Shown here one piece after another: positions 21,923 to 32,979 of a stretch of DNA of 64,000 nucleotides. A model generated the notes under the pieces. The model made no database searches and was not told the DNA's origin. It saw nothing but the letters and a program-made list of their open reading frames with translations. Origin of the DNA: Opisthorchis felineus (lineage: Eukaryota; Platyhelminthes; Trematoda; Opisthorchiida; Opisthorchiidae); the NCBI GenBank assembly GCA_004794785.1, contig SJOL01007141.1, positions 1,784,426 through 1,848,425 of the forward strand, given 5' to 3'. The stretch's first letter is position 1; each line of letters begins with the position of its first letter. Made by a program: the position numbers and the translations under genes.

Positions 21923-24900
21923 CTGAAACAAGAAAAACGCAGAGAAAGTAAACAACTGAGACTGGAAAAAGCAAACATAAAGTCGAGAAAATTGCAGCAT
22001 GAACAGACGCAAGGTTGAGAATCCAACTTCGCCATTCAGAACGTGAAGAGATGTGAGGTGCGTGTTACAAGTTGAGAGCAGATCAGATAGATCGGAAGTC
22101 GAATTTTTCAGCTAATCAGTATAACACAGGGAAGAAGAGCAGCAGTACACAAGCATTTTGTACTGCACCCACAAAAGATGACAACCAATAGCACATAAAC
22201 TGTGTGAAGCTGATGGGATTGGACGTAGTTAATTTTATCAACGTACACTGCTGGTATGCTGGTATCAAATAGCTACAAAATAGATGCTCTCCTGAACAAC
22301 TTCAACCAAGCGCATTCCTCCATTCAGTTCAATTTCGACACCGAAAACACATTCCACTTGGACGTTAAATTAGTCAAACTATCTATGGGTTCAGTTTACA
22401 GAAGGCCCACGTGGACGAGACAATACACAAACCTTCATAATTTTGCGGCACTGAGGCAGAAACGAACTCTGATTTACAATATAACGAACCGCACGGGGCG
22501 AATTTGCTCTGCGGATAAACTGGACTCTGAACTGAAATACACTGCCAACATGCTTAGAACCAACAGTTATCCAGAAATTTATAACCAATAATATGTTTGA
22601 ACACCCTTTTAAACTGTCTGCCACGACCATTGTAAAGAAGCCAATCCGCTTGAGTCTACCCCTTAAGGTCGATCTGTTGGCAGACAGTCAATCCCTACAA
22701 CGCACGCTTCCGGCTGCAACTCTGCGGCCTTGGTTTAAAACTAACCCTTTGCTCAACCAAAACCTCAAAGACAGGATTCCAGTGCTCACCAAGGATATAA
22801 TTGTATATTCTTTCTCTTGCTGTTGTTCAGCGGAATATGCTGGGCGCATGACATGGCAACTTTCTAAGAGAATAAGCGAGCATCTCTTTTAGCGGAACAT
22901 CACTAGACTAAGTGGTTCAGGCAAAAGCTCAATCTCGTCAGTCCGAATGAGTAGTCTCACGTCATCTAACGAGTACCCAATAGACTGCCAGCATCGATCT
23001 AACGGCTTAGCTTGACAACAGCCGAAGCAGTCGCAATACTTTTGCGAAATCCGGCACTATGCTGTCAAAAACTATTCGTACGGGCGTTGAGTCTGCCTTG
23101 GTCATATGACACAAATCGATCGACTCTAGACTGTCTCACAGTACCCAGTTGGATGCGACGTGGGGTGCACTGACAGCCAATCGTTCGTGTTTTCGCATTT
23201 TCTAATTTAAAGACCAATTTTTGCTGTTTATTTCATCATTTACCCCTATTTTAACCAGCAGATATATGCTGACCTGACGACGAGATCCCGAAAACATTAA
23301 CTGTTCGTCACTGTTATCGTTGAAACTGGCCTTATCTAATAGTTATTTGTTTATTCTTTATTGTTAGTCCCAGTGGAGAACCCGATAATCAACTGGTCAT
23401 GGTTAGGAACTGGGTGTTTTATTAGCGGCCGCTAGATGTTGGAATACCCAGCCATATGGGGCTGTTCGCCAGCCGATTTCCGGAACAAGCCAGTTTCACA
23501 CCCAAATGGGATTCCTCGGTTGCGTCGGCAGATGCGTAATTTCGTGGACGACAGTCTGACCATGTGTCCCGTTTTTCTGTACCCACCTGATAAATCACAA
23601 TAAGAACGAAAGACTGCGTTTGAGAGGGGCCCATAAAGATGCCACACTACACGACAAGACACTGCAGTTCGAGAGACTGAACAAGTTCGATACTACGTCC
23701 ACGGCCACGAACAACTGTTTGTGAGGGCCCAAAACTGGTTTTGGTGTACGCGTGACAACACACTCGCGAACACTCGTGAAGTATTCTGGTGAAAGCTGAC
23801 GCCCAATCGACAAGATTACGTGTCAACAAGAGATGTTGGCTGGGGGTGTTAGCAGTATGGATGAAAACAGCCTACGAAGCCATTCGCTGAATGTCTTGAG
23901 TGCTAGATCGATCGAGTGTTGACACAGAGGCCGAAAATTTCACGTCGACAAGAAGAGTTCGTTAGACGATTGTTTACCGGGATCCAATCCACTAAAGCGC
24001 TTTCAGTCTTGAGGCTGAGTGCAGCTCCCACACCGTAGATGCCGCGAACCATTGAATCAAGATCACCAGATACTCGAGTGAAATGTGGAACATCTGAGCT
24101 CGTCCCAAGCGGTTTGAGGTGAACGAACGAAGTGGGATCTTGTATCCGTGTTTCGGAGATACAACATACTTCGCCCAACATTTACGTCACTCATTTGACT
24201 GTGTGACCCATTGACCCCTATACTTCCATCTCACCCCATCTTCATCTTTTTCTTACCCTAGGGCGTGTACAAGCCATGCTCGCTACCTTCGCGCTCTTCA
24301 TGGCTTCCATGGGTATCTTCATTCATAAGACGAAGGTGTCTACGCCTTCGAACAGTGCTGAAATAAGCACAATTGAGCAGCACACTAAGGTAAGAATTTG
24401 TCGGCAAGATTACCCGGGCGCCCTTTGCGCGTCTTACTTATCACAAACCAGACACGACAGCAAACTAACTCTGGCAAGGCAGTTCGGCGAGAATGTGACA
24501 GCAGGATCGCGACTGGAAACAGTTACGTATCATGTACTTTAAAGCAACTAATTACATACAAGAGAAATCAAATAGACACCAACCAGGAACGCACAAAGAT
24601 CTCTCAGCACATGGTTTGACTGCAGCCGCTAGCATTTCGCGGCCCTCACCCGCCGGCGCGAAATGCTTGCCAACAACAACGGAATGAAAAAAACACTTTT
24701 ATTGGCGGACGACGGTTGAGCATGCGCAATATATGCGTCAACCATCTCAATGTGATACGGTCTATTTTCTGCTCTGGAAATTCTGATTCGCACTAGTTCG
24801 CCGTAGATATGCTGCGGCCAGCTGGCACCTGATATGTTAAGAGGGTCTATTTGATGAAATCTTCTGGGTATTTGTAGTCTTGGGATTGGAAGCGCCAAGA

Positions 24901-27900
24901 TTCATAACCATAAAGTAGGACTAGTGTTACAATCGTCCTTACGCTTCAGTCGGAGTCGATTCTGAATCCACGAATGACACATGGTACGTTGACGATGTGT
25001 GTTTTGACTTCCTTCGAGGTCTACTCGGCTACCAAGATAAAAAGAAACCCAAGCTGCTTACAGTAGAGTTTCGTAGGGATAAAGGGGGTTGGAGACGCTG
25101 ACTGATCGTGGCCAAATAACTTAAAAGCATCGACGGCGTAGTCTGAGTCGGCGAAACTCTTCCCATTTGGATTCGTGGATTTATAGGACCTTTGGAACGT
25201 GCCCTCCATAACTGATAGAACTGAACAAACAGGAGAAAAGAGATCAGTCCTGATGAACCCGACTAGTTGTGAGAAAACTTTCGGAATGTTCAATGTATAC
25301 TGCTGCTCGGGTAGAAGTGTGAGAATAGGGAGCGTGAAGTATAGTCATAAACTTCAGGGACATTCTCATTTACCGCAGTATACCCAAAATAGTCATTTAA
25401 TCTAAAGCAATACGCATGGCGCTTCTAAGCGTTCAATGTACCCACTACAAGGCGCTCTCAGATTTGCGTCAGATTCTTCTCAGTATGAGGGAATTTAGCA
25501 TCTGTATCGACTGGCGTGGGGCTTATACATCATAATTGGAACAGTCCTTCGGGTTTCTTTACTAAAATCGTCCCAATTCCCCGTCACACGTTCTCATTCC
25601 TAAATGGGCTCATACAGTCAAAGTAAAACACAAAGGCTCACCACTATTTATAAATTACAATGGTGGAAGAACACCTGGCACAGGAGCCAATGCAGTTCGT
25701 ATTGGTATTCTGTAAACTCAAGGAAAGATACAAAATCACGGAACGCCAGTTGATTTGAGCGGGCCACCAAAGCGCCTACTGCAGAGTTATTTGAAACTCA
25801 CAGTGCATATTGTCTAGACAGCAAAAGTCCCGTAAGCTCAGTTACGCCACATGGAGCCTGTATTAGGTTTTGAGAAATGCAGCAAGTCTTTCGACAAAAT
25901 ACCTATAGTATGGGCAAGTGAAACTTACTGTCCCATTTGCCCAGGGGTCCTCCCGTGAACGACTACGTCAAAAAAAGTGAACGAGGTCAGAATAGCAAAT
26001 TCAAAGGAGTAGATATGAACGTGAGTTACTTTCCGAGGTATCGGACTAACGGGCATACGGCTGGGATCTCTTTATGAATCGCTATAAAGTGGAGCAGGGG
26101 GAGTTAAGAGATAACAAGAAAGATGAGAGGCGTCAACAGTCGCATGTTTTCGTTCATCCACCCCCAGCAAGTGAGATGACCTCGTTGATATTACCATTTG
26201 ACGGATATTCTCCATGGGATGCTGAGACACGTAAATCATCGTAAAACGATAAGGTCTAGTCTCCTTGAGACGGCCAAACACGCAGGAATTCTGAACAACC
26301 GTTAGGTTGTCTTAAGTGCACTTACGGTTCTGAAGACACTGGCGTTTCCAGACCTATATTGGTAATCCAATTTTCTGCAGGAGGGATGTTGGACTAACTA
26401 AATGGGAACAAGTGTTAGAACTCAACGGTGTACGAACAAGCAAACTCTGAACGGTTTTTTAGGGACGCCAGTTTAGATTTTTTCCTTTCTTCTTGCACAA
26501 TACTATTGTATTTGAAGTTTAAAGAACTGCCAGCAAGTCTTCAGAAAGAGTGAGCATTTCCGACACTCCTTTGTGGAAGAATATGACGGAAACCAACTCT
26601 GACCGATATCCAACAAGGATAGGCTAGTTGAAGATATTCCTATTTGTGGCCACATTATGGTTTATCCTAATAATACCCCAATTACCGTGCCGGTTACTAA
26701 AAGCGTTATATTACCAAATTCCATTTCCAAGGCAGAATTACGAAGTGGCAATGCGCAGTTCGCTGTGCCAGACTCCGGCTTATCTGTTCATAGTCAAGAT
26801 GGGAATAGAAGCAACGCAGGGTATGGTTTACGTACGCTGTACGGATGCTACATAGGCATTTTTATTGTAGCTCGCCAACGACCGAAAATACCAAAGAATT
26901 CGCCATTTCTGTCCATTACAGTATAAGCGATTCCCAGTTCATACTTTGTTTTATAGAGTCAAACAAATAGACATACCTGTCAAACTTGTGCGTGAACTTA
27001 GAATCCTCACGGATATCCTGAAGACAGACAATTCTAAAGAGAGATATGTGTGGCCCCACGGTAGAAATCGCCTTTGGGTCGAGGAAAAAACGGCTACGCC
27101 TCCAGACACTCATTCAGGCAATCTGGATAAAAACTGACAGAAAGAACGCCATTGACATCGATTAGCAGCCGTATTTTGCAGCGTCTCCGATTAGACGCAG
27201 TGGGGACCACGTGGTCCCCACCTTGGTAGGCGAACAGCACCCAAACGTTTCGTAATCTCCTTCATACCCCTCTGCCAGATCAAGTGTTGGCCACCTCTCT
27301 GCTTCCACCACTCCGAATCGGGCACGGAAAACAGCACTCTCTTCGGCAAACAATGGTTCGGCATACGCAATACCTAACACAACCAACGCAGCTTCTGGTG
27401 CTGGACACATTCTTCGATTCAAGTCTACGTTGCACTCACTTCCTAACTCCCTCGTTACGAATTCGCCGACGCCAACCAAGATGAGCAAGAATTGTCGAAC
27501 ACTTGAAGATGTCCCAGTTCCGCTGCTTGAGCAGACCAAATATCACAGCCATCCAACAAAACAACCCGTACAATAGCCTGATACACACGTCCCTTGAGAT
27601 TCAGGAATATACCGCTTTGACGCCATAGGTGTCCCAAATTAGCGAACGTGACCCAAGCCTTACAGATTTGTGCATTGATCTCATCTGTTACACCGCAGTC
27701 GGAGCCACTACAACTTCCAAGATACATAAAACGATCCATAACTTCGAGTAATAATGATAATAATCACTCGGCCGTAGCACCCTTGCGGTGCCTAGCTGCC
27801 ATGCCACCCGAAAGAGTGCTTTTCCCAGAATTGTAAGTGGCATATTCAGTGACTACATGTCCGCGAGCATGACCTTACACTTTGTGGGGGCAGAGCGCAT

Positions 27901-29211
27901 ACCAAAAAACGGCCAGTTCATCCAAAAGCACCCGCGCCTTCTCTTCGAAGACGAGAACGATGTCGTCCGCATATTCCGGATTGACATGGTTTTCGTCAGC
28001 AGCTCTTTGAACACCAGGGTTTTGAAGACCTTCCAGCGTACGTCTCAGTATCTCATCGATCACGAAACCAAATAGCAATGGAGAAAGTGGGCAACCTTGA
28101 CGGATACCGCTTTGAGTACGGAAGCCTCTGGGGAGTTCTCTGAGTGTTCGCATACGACCGGAAGTCTGAGAATACAAAGAATTTATATATCTCCACAAAC
28201 GTCTGGGCTGTTCCTCGATGAGCAAGCGTATTAAGGAGAACAGACTGGTCAACCGAGTCGAACGCGCTCTAGAAATTCAGGAGTACCAAGATTGTGGGCC
28301 TCCTATACGTATGGCGTTGTTCTAACACCTGACGGAGTGAAAGCGTTTGGTCAACGCAACCCCTACTAGGACGGAATCCCACTTGCTGCTCTCGAGTCAG
28401 TGTTTCAGGAGCCACCATAAGGCAACGAAGCACAAGTGACGCAAACAGTCTCGTTACGACCGGAGTCAAGCTGATTCCCCTGTGGTTACCAGACTTACTA
28501 TGAGCCCCTTTTTTGAAAATGGGTACTATAACCGATTATCCCGTTGTCTAGGACAGTCTCCTTTTCCCAAGTGCACGCAAACAGATTAGACAAGAGCTGA
28601 CTGAGAACTTCCATTCCACCTTTGAACAAAGCGGGTGGTGGGTCATCAGGGCCAGTAGCTCGGTGGTGATTGAGAGAACATATGCAGTCATGAACCTCGA
28701 TAAACGGTGGCCAGAACTGATGAGGCCAGGTGGATGCGAATCATACGGAATAGATATCAAGTATGTGGAAAGGAAGCCAAAGTGTCTGATGAATGAAAAT
28801 ATTCAATGTTGATGGGTTGAAGGAGCCAATCAGCCATAGTCACGCAACTATACTAACACAAATGAAATAAATAGCTGACGCTTATAGTTGACATTTGGTT
28901 GATGAGTGAGTAACATGAAATTTTTACCTACTTTGAATGAGTTTGAGTGCATCCTCCTTGGACCGAGTAATGTTGGCCTCACGCCAAGAGGATGGACGTC
29001 TGGAACCGGAATGCTTGACCAGTAAATGCAGACAACGGACTTTGTCAGATGACGAGGCAGGGTGGGTGGGAAATTCCCATTGTGATTCTTGTGTTTCAGT
29101 ATTCACATAGTAAGTTTTGCCTAAAATAGTCGAAAACATAAATTCTTGCACCAAGAAAGACTCACCTGTGCTACCACTTACTTTGGATATCCAACCAGCT
29201 GGAAGATTCAT
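21702..29211 (-). CDS. PIN1: Peptidyl-prolyl cis-trans isomerase PIN1 (3 exons)
   Basis: Catalyses cis-trans isomerisation of phospho-Ser/Thr-Pro bonds in mitotic and signalling proteins, in nucleus and cytoplasm. Exons 29166-29211, 28932-29120 and 21702-21922 join to 456 nt (151 residues plus stop). The N-terminal WW domain begins LPAGWISK and ends SQWEFP, with the paired Trp residues and central YY. The parvulin domain starts [19 protein letters not shown] (phosphate-binding basic loop) and continues with SDCSSA (active-site Cys region), [18 protein letters not shown] and DSGIHLIKR. Human PIN1 has 163 residues, so the length is close. Introns are 45 nt and 7,009 nt. The ATG at 29209-29211 lies four codons before the WW Trp-containing segment, as expected. 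No key residue appears missing, so it is probably functional. Confidence 0.95.
22240..23340 (+). mobile_element. Penelope-like retroelement (partial, inactive)
   Basis: Lies in PIN1 intron 2, antisense to the gene. It retains the C-terminal part of the RT-like ORF, the linker, the GIY-YIG-type endonuclease start and a 3' UTR to about 23340. Its 3' part matches 8160-8410 in reverse. The upstream RT catalytic motif is absent or destroyed (sequence before 22256 is decayed). Penelope-like elements are a distinct retroelement class with an RT related to telomerase. Confidence 0.7.
22256..22892 (+). pseudogene. Penelope-like RT C-terminus and endonuclease remnant
   Basis: Two frames in succession. 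22256-22591 carries the family-typical [17 protein letters not shown], ending TNSYPEIY. 22593-22892 carries [31 protein letters not shown] and [16 protein letters not shown], then LSKRISEHL. The last part corresponds to a GIY-YIG nuclease start, with Cys residues of a zinc-finger-like insert and an Arg-X-X-X-His pattern. The stop at 22589-22591 separates the frames, so no intact enzyme is made. Confidence 0.7.
23341..23902. other. PIN1 intron 2, unassigned
   Basis: No recognisable coding or repeat signal apart from short overlapping minus-strand ORFs. Confidence 0.4.
23903..24181 (-). pseudogene. RTE endonuclease fragment
   Basis: A minus-strand fragment with [33 protein letters not shown] and [11 protein letters not shown], corresponding to the N-terminal half of the endonuclease domain in the 2149-3552 copy. 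Downstream domains are absent. It is an isolated, diverged insertion in PIN1 intron 2. Confidence 0.6.
24186..26071. other. PIN1 intron 2, mostly unassigned
   Basis: A minus-strand ORF at 24629-24898 ([16 protein letters not shown]) and the sequence upstream of it to about 25020 may be a very old LINE C-terminal tail, but I cannot establish this. A minus-strand ORF at 25021-25293 has no motif. Confidence 0.3.
26072..26281 (-). mobile_element. RTE 5' fragment
   Basis: The sequence around 26125-26200 (GGCGTCAACAGTCGCATGTT, then AGCAAGTGAGATGACC) resembles the start of the RTE ORF region at 3476-3545 and 33078-33150. Only a short diverged stretch is recognisable. Confidence 0.45.
26282..27084. 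other. PIN1 intron 2, unassigned
   Basis: No recognisable feature; short ORFs only. Confidence 0.4.
27085..28745 (-). mobile_element. RTE-type LINE, 5'-truncated, in PIN1 intron
   Basis: A minus-strand element in the sense orientation with PIN1. From 5' to 3': a decayed RT start (near 28500-28740), [14 protein letters not shown] and [20 protein letters not shown] (28269-28469), [19 protein letters not shown] and [12 protein letters not shown] (27875-28252), the post-RT tail [19 protein letters not shown] (27455-27739) and the terminal tail to 27162. Frameshifts or stops break it near 28260, 27860 and 27500. The YADD catalytic box survives but the endonuclease is missing. A SINE fragment interrupts it at about 27755-27832. 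Confidence 0.75.
27755..27832 (-). mobile_element. 5'-truncated SINE nested in the RTE
   Basis: On the minus strand GCAGCTAGGCACCGCAAGGG and the bases after it match the SINE near 35445-35475 (TAGGCACCGAAAGGGTGCTA). It ends in an A/T-rich tail (GATTATTATCATTATTA). RTE coding sequence resumes on both sides, so the SINE inserted into the LINE. Confidence 0.55.
28932..29120 (-). CDS. PIN1: PIN1 exon 2
   Basis: 189 nt covering the rest of the WW domain, the linker ([10 protein letters not shown]) and the first part of the isomerase domain. The donor is CAAA|GTAGGT. The alternative GT four bases downstream would shift the frame and is rejected, because the chosen site gives [14 protein letters not shown], matching the family. 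Confidence 0.9.
29121..29165 (-). other. PIN1 intron 1, 45-nt micro-intron
   Basis: Begins GTGAGT and ends CTATTTTAG. Its length is a multiple of three and it has no in-frame stop, so unspliced reading would insert 15 residues into the WW domain loop. Removing it restores a canonical WW domain (STGKTYYVN). Very short 5' introns of this size are typical of schistosomes and other flukes. Confidence 0.9.
29166..29211 (-). CDS. PIN1: PIN1 exon 1
   Basis: 46 nt from the ATG to donor ACAG|GTGAGT. Encodes the start of the WW domain ([13 protein letters not shown]). Ends with one base of a glycine codon. Confidence 0.9.
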
Positions 29212-29491
29212 GGAAAAGTGAGAAAACCTCTCAGGTACTCGTCAGTGTCTGCAAGAAGAACAGGATTGATGCACAGCAGTCATAAACCCAGCCCCACGAC
29301 CAAAACAAGGTAACTAGTGGCCAGCTCGAAAATCACAATCAAACAAAGGATCTGTGGACAGTGTACTTCCAACGAAAATCCATTCAACATGTTACCTCAC
29401 AACCATTCAGTTGGATCCTCGATAACTTAGTTTGCCGGAGTAGACAGCTGTTTCACCCTTATTCGGAATCAGAAGCAGCGCGAAACTCCAA

Positions 29492-29560
29492 GGGGGGTTT
29501 CGAACCTGTGACCGCATGGCTGGTAGTCTGAACACCTAACCACTCGGCAACGAGTATCTG
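29492..29560 (-). mobile_element. tRNA-derived SINE head
   Basis: The minus strand has a Pol III A box (GCCGAGTGGTTAGG, 29536-29549) and B box (GGTTCGAAACC, 29497-29507) at tRNA-like spacing. The T-arm and acceptor stems do not pair well, so this is a tRNA(Ser/Leu)-like SINE and not a functional tRNA. It abuts the RTE tail whose coding sequence breaks off near 29575. Confidence 0.6.
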
Positions 29561-29574
29561 ACATACGGAGTACA

Positions 29575-31860
29575 TGTCCCAACCAGCGTAACCTATGAAA
29601 CGTGAGTAATTCATCCATCGCGGGGGAGGTCCTTCTTCCTAAGACCATCTGGCGTACCTCAGCATTGCTAATCCAATGTTCCCACCAGACCTGACCAATG
29701 CTTCGGAGACACCGATGGTCAAACACTGACATCTTCCGTACGTCCTCTGAGCGTAGGGGCCATGTCTCTGATCAATAAAGCAGTATGGATCGCACCACCA
29801 CAGTGTAAACTCTTCCCTTGACAGACAAACTGACGTCACGTCGGCGCCATAGGTGTCGGAGGTTGGCAAAAGCTACCCTGGCCTTTCCGATTCGAGAAAT
29901 AATCTCATCTCCAGCCAGTCCACCGGAACTTATACAGCTGCCCAGTTAAATAAACTTATCTACCACGTCGATTGGCCCACCCACAAGCATGAGGTTCGGG
30001 TTTGATCCCACCCAGTCTTGCAGCAGCACTTTACACTTTGCAGGTGTGAAGCGCATGCCAAAGCGTGCGGCAGAGTTGTTTAGGTTATTTAAAATCGTCT
30101 GCATTTGGGAAGGATCTGAACCAAGGAGAGCAACATCGTCTGCATACTCAATGTCTGTGAGCGAACGTCCCGAGAGCATTTCAACTACCGAGGCTTCAGA
30201 GGCAGGCAGACAAATTTCAATCGGTATATCAATAACAAAGTTGACGAAGAAAGGTGAGAGAGGGTAGCCTTGTCTTACGCCATTGGACGTGGTGAAATCA
30301 GGCGAAAGTTTGCCGTATACTCGTACGCGCCCACAGGAGTTCTCATACAGTGCCCTCATAAGGGATATAAATTTGAGAGGGACACTTTTGATCGCCAGAC
30401 ACTGCCAAAGTTGCTGACGATCGACAGAATCAAAAGCAGCTTTCAAATCATGAAAAACGACCAGCGTAGGACGTCTGAAGGAGTGGCGCCGTTCAAGAAT
30501 TTGTCTCAACGTAAAGATATGGTCGATGCACCCTCGACCAGGGCGAAACCCAGCTTGATTCTCACGAATCTCTCTCCCGATAATCTATCAACCTGCGCAA
30601 AATAATGCCAGAGAGTATCTTAGATACGACGGATACCAGGCTGATATCATGATGGTTTTCACAGGACGTTTTTGCGCCCACTTTGAAAACTGTAATGATG
30701 GTCCAGGAGCTCCATTCGGCTGGTATTCTGTTTTCGTTCCAAATCTTGTGTAGTATGTTCGTCAGACTGTTCGCCAGGACCCCGCCACCTTCTTTGAAGA
30801 GCTCGGGGTGCAGACCATTCGGGCCAGGTGCCTTGTCGCGCTTCAGGATTGATATCTCATGCTGGATTTCAGTTGCTGATGGCGGACTGGTGTCAACGTT
30901 CCATTCGGGTCCGCTTGGTTCTTCCAGCGGCTGTGTTGAAGGAGACTAGCTGAACTGTTTTTTGAAGTGCTCAGCCCACCGCTCAAGACGGCGATTGAGG
31001 GAGTCAATTGCTGTTCCGTCTTTTTCGCATATTGTTTCACTGACACCTGCCTTCTTTTGACCCGTTGATCGAATCAGTTGAAACACGTTGCGGCTGTTGC
31101 CTGAAGCGAAGGCCTTCTCCATCCCCTGGGCCTTCGAAATCCACCAGTGTTCTGTCATTCTTCAGGCTCCTGATTATCCGGTGTCTCAGGGATCTGCGTG
31201 CGCCATCATAGTCGCTAGTTGCTGGTATGGCCTTTCTGGCAGTAATAAGATCTGCTGATCTCGACGATATCCAGTGTTCATTTAGTCAAGTCAGAAGGCC
31301 TGGACAAACAGTTCTGAAAGCTGACAGAACAGCTTCTTTCACTCACCTCCATTCAATCTCCAAGCAATCTTCGTCATCCGCATGACTGCGCGTTTCCAGT
31401 AGCTTTCTAGCCAGATCAGCGCGATACTCTTCAGCTAATGAAACTTTCCGGAGTTGATGAGCGGAGCTGCTCTCTTTTGGCAAGCGTAATGCTGATGAAC
31501 AGACACAATAAACAGAGTGCGATGGACCTCACTTTCTCGAGATTCTCTCACAGACGTTGCCAAACGAACCGCGAAAAGGCGACTATCAACGGGTATCCAA
31601 TCAAGTAGAGACGCTTGCGCTCGGACGCTCAATACAATACCCACCCCAACATATCCAGCTGCAGCGACCTCTGCATCACCAGAGGTGCGCAGTCAGAGCC
31701 TGGAAGGCAGCTATAGGGTAGTCAGTTCAATCACAGTGCTTGCGTCCTGTATCCTTGTTTCTGACAGACAGTATATGTCAATGCAGTGGGAGTCGAGCTT
31801 ACGAGCTTACTTCATTAAAAGCAGTTAAGTAGACAGACTTTCGGGGTTTGAAAACAGACT
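29575..31860 (-). mobile_element. RTE-type LINE, second subfamily, decayed
   Basis: Minus strand. Endonuclease piece near 31435-31850 (GIVLSVRAQASLLDWIPVDS), linker at 30946-31158 (VFQLIRSTGQKKAGVSETI), RT at 29946-30509, then the tail to 29575 (VFDHRCLRSIGQVWW and RLRWLGHVLRMS). Several stops and frameshifts occur. The endonuclease resembles the 2149-3552 subfamily, while the RT and tail are clearly diverged from the 27-28 kb copy, so at least two RTE lineages are present here. Confidence 0.7.
29946..30509 (-). pseudogene. RTE reverse transcriptase domain
   Basis: 187 open codons. RT blocks are VVFHDLKAAFDSVDRQQLW (motif A, catalytic Asp region), NGVRQGYPLSPFFVNFVID (motif B), DIEYADDVALLG (motif C, the catalytic YADD) and RFGMRFTPAKCKVLL (motif D/E). 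The frame is cut at the 5' side (a stop before MRQILERRHSF) and at DKFI on the 3' side, so it is a fragment of a dead polyprotein despite an intact catalytic box. Confidence 0.75.
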
Positions 31861-32099
31861 TGGAAGTGTTTAGGGTTGTTACTGGAGTCGGACGTACAGA
31901 AGCTGCAACTGAAGAGGTAAGGGTTTTCGATCCAACTCGGCCTTGCATGAGTGCTTTGGGAACACAACCTGCATCGATCGAAAGTGGAGACGTGGTCCGA
32001 GCAAGGGCTTTCTGTTACCCAAATGCACACAGAATACGGAAGTTAAGGACAATTTCGTTAATTTAAACCTATTTTGATTTACTTTATTTAACAAGAGGT
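31861..32099. other. RTE 5' flank
   Basis: GTGTTTAGGGTTGTTACTGG (near 31867) and following bases recur at 41696-41740, probably LINE 5' sequence. Nothing else recognised. Confidence 0.4.
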
Positions 32100-32476
32100 T
32101 AGATGCGGAGCAAGGTTAAGCGACTGGCAGCTAAGTGAATCAGAATGACTTGAATGTGGACGTGTGATGAGGACTTAGTGACTGAAGGGCTGTACGGCCG
32201 AATGACATCTCCGTTTGTTCAGGACAAAGGGGGGGAGTTCGGCTGGGGTACCCTACTTTCAGCAGTTTACTTAAACGTCCGACGCACGAGGCAATGCGAG
32301 GGGGAAGGATTTTATTTAAGAGCTCTGTCTCTAAGCTTTGACTCAAAAGTCCGACCTGCGAGGCAGCGGGCAATGGAGTTCTCTTGGGGGCTCCTGCCAT
32401 GAGCCAATGTCTCAACGGCAGTGAAGCATCAGTGTCAACATTGATGTTGCTGTCTTTGATGATGATGATGATGATG
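32100..32476 (+). mobile_element. Short non-autonomous RTE derivative
   Basis: Its 3' end carries the RTE terminal motif GTGTCAACATTGATGTTGCT (32430-32449) and a GATGATGATGATGATG tail (32459-32474). About 90 bases upstream CTCAAAAGTCCGACCTGCGA with GGCAGCGGGC resembles the RTE 5' UTR (CTCAAAAGCCTGACCGCAAG, near 33271). A 5' UTR-like segment therefore sits next to the 3' tail with no coding region, suggesting an internally deleted element mobilised by RTE. The exact 5' end is unclear. Confidence 0.5.
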
Positions 32477-32718
32477 CAATATCTCAAAGGTTTGATCTTT
32501 TTAGCTGGAGGGTGGCTGACCCAAAACAAATTCGCACGGAATGCGCCACAGACGTCTCACTCCTGATGCTGCGCAGAAAAGATAGGCTTTGTGCTGTATC
32601 GCGCTCATGGAGTTGTTGTTTTTCGACCATTCAGGGTAATCTGTCGGCGGTTACGGTCAACCGCCAGATAATCGTCATATGCGGCATTTGCGGTGAATCA
32701 TTTTTACCTGTCCTCCCA

Positions 32719-32979
32719 CTAGGAAAGGCAGCACCGCTGATTACATATATTTGAAGATGCTATTCGCCTATGTGGGACACCTTACAGCCTTCACACTCCG
32801 TTTTTCTTGCATCCCAGAGTGAAACAACATGGATACTGAATTCAAAACTGACCCATTTTGGATGTCGTGGCCAGTAATGCCATTTCTTATAGGTTCTGTC
32901 TTATCGTAAATCTCAGTTCAAGTCAATCAGCATTTTTCAGCACAATGTGCAGTATGCATATATTGGAAGCACCGTAAGA
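32719..32979. repeat. 261-bp direct repeat, copy 1
   Basis: Matches 41774-42034 with a constant offset of 9,055 and no net indel (about 95% identity by eye). Starts CTAGGAAAGGCAGCACCGCT and ends near GGAAGCACCG(T/C)AAG. The family is unknown; it could be a SINE or solo-LTR-like element. It abuts the inverted RTE 5' segment. Confidence 0.8.

Noticed and set aside
29492..29560. Functional tRNA gene (Ser/Leu-like)
   Set aside because: A and B boxes are good, but the T and acceptor stems do not pair and it sits against LINE debris; a tRNA-derived SINE fits better.
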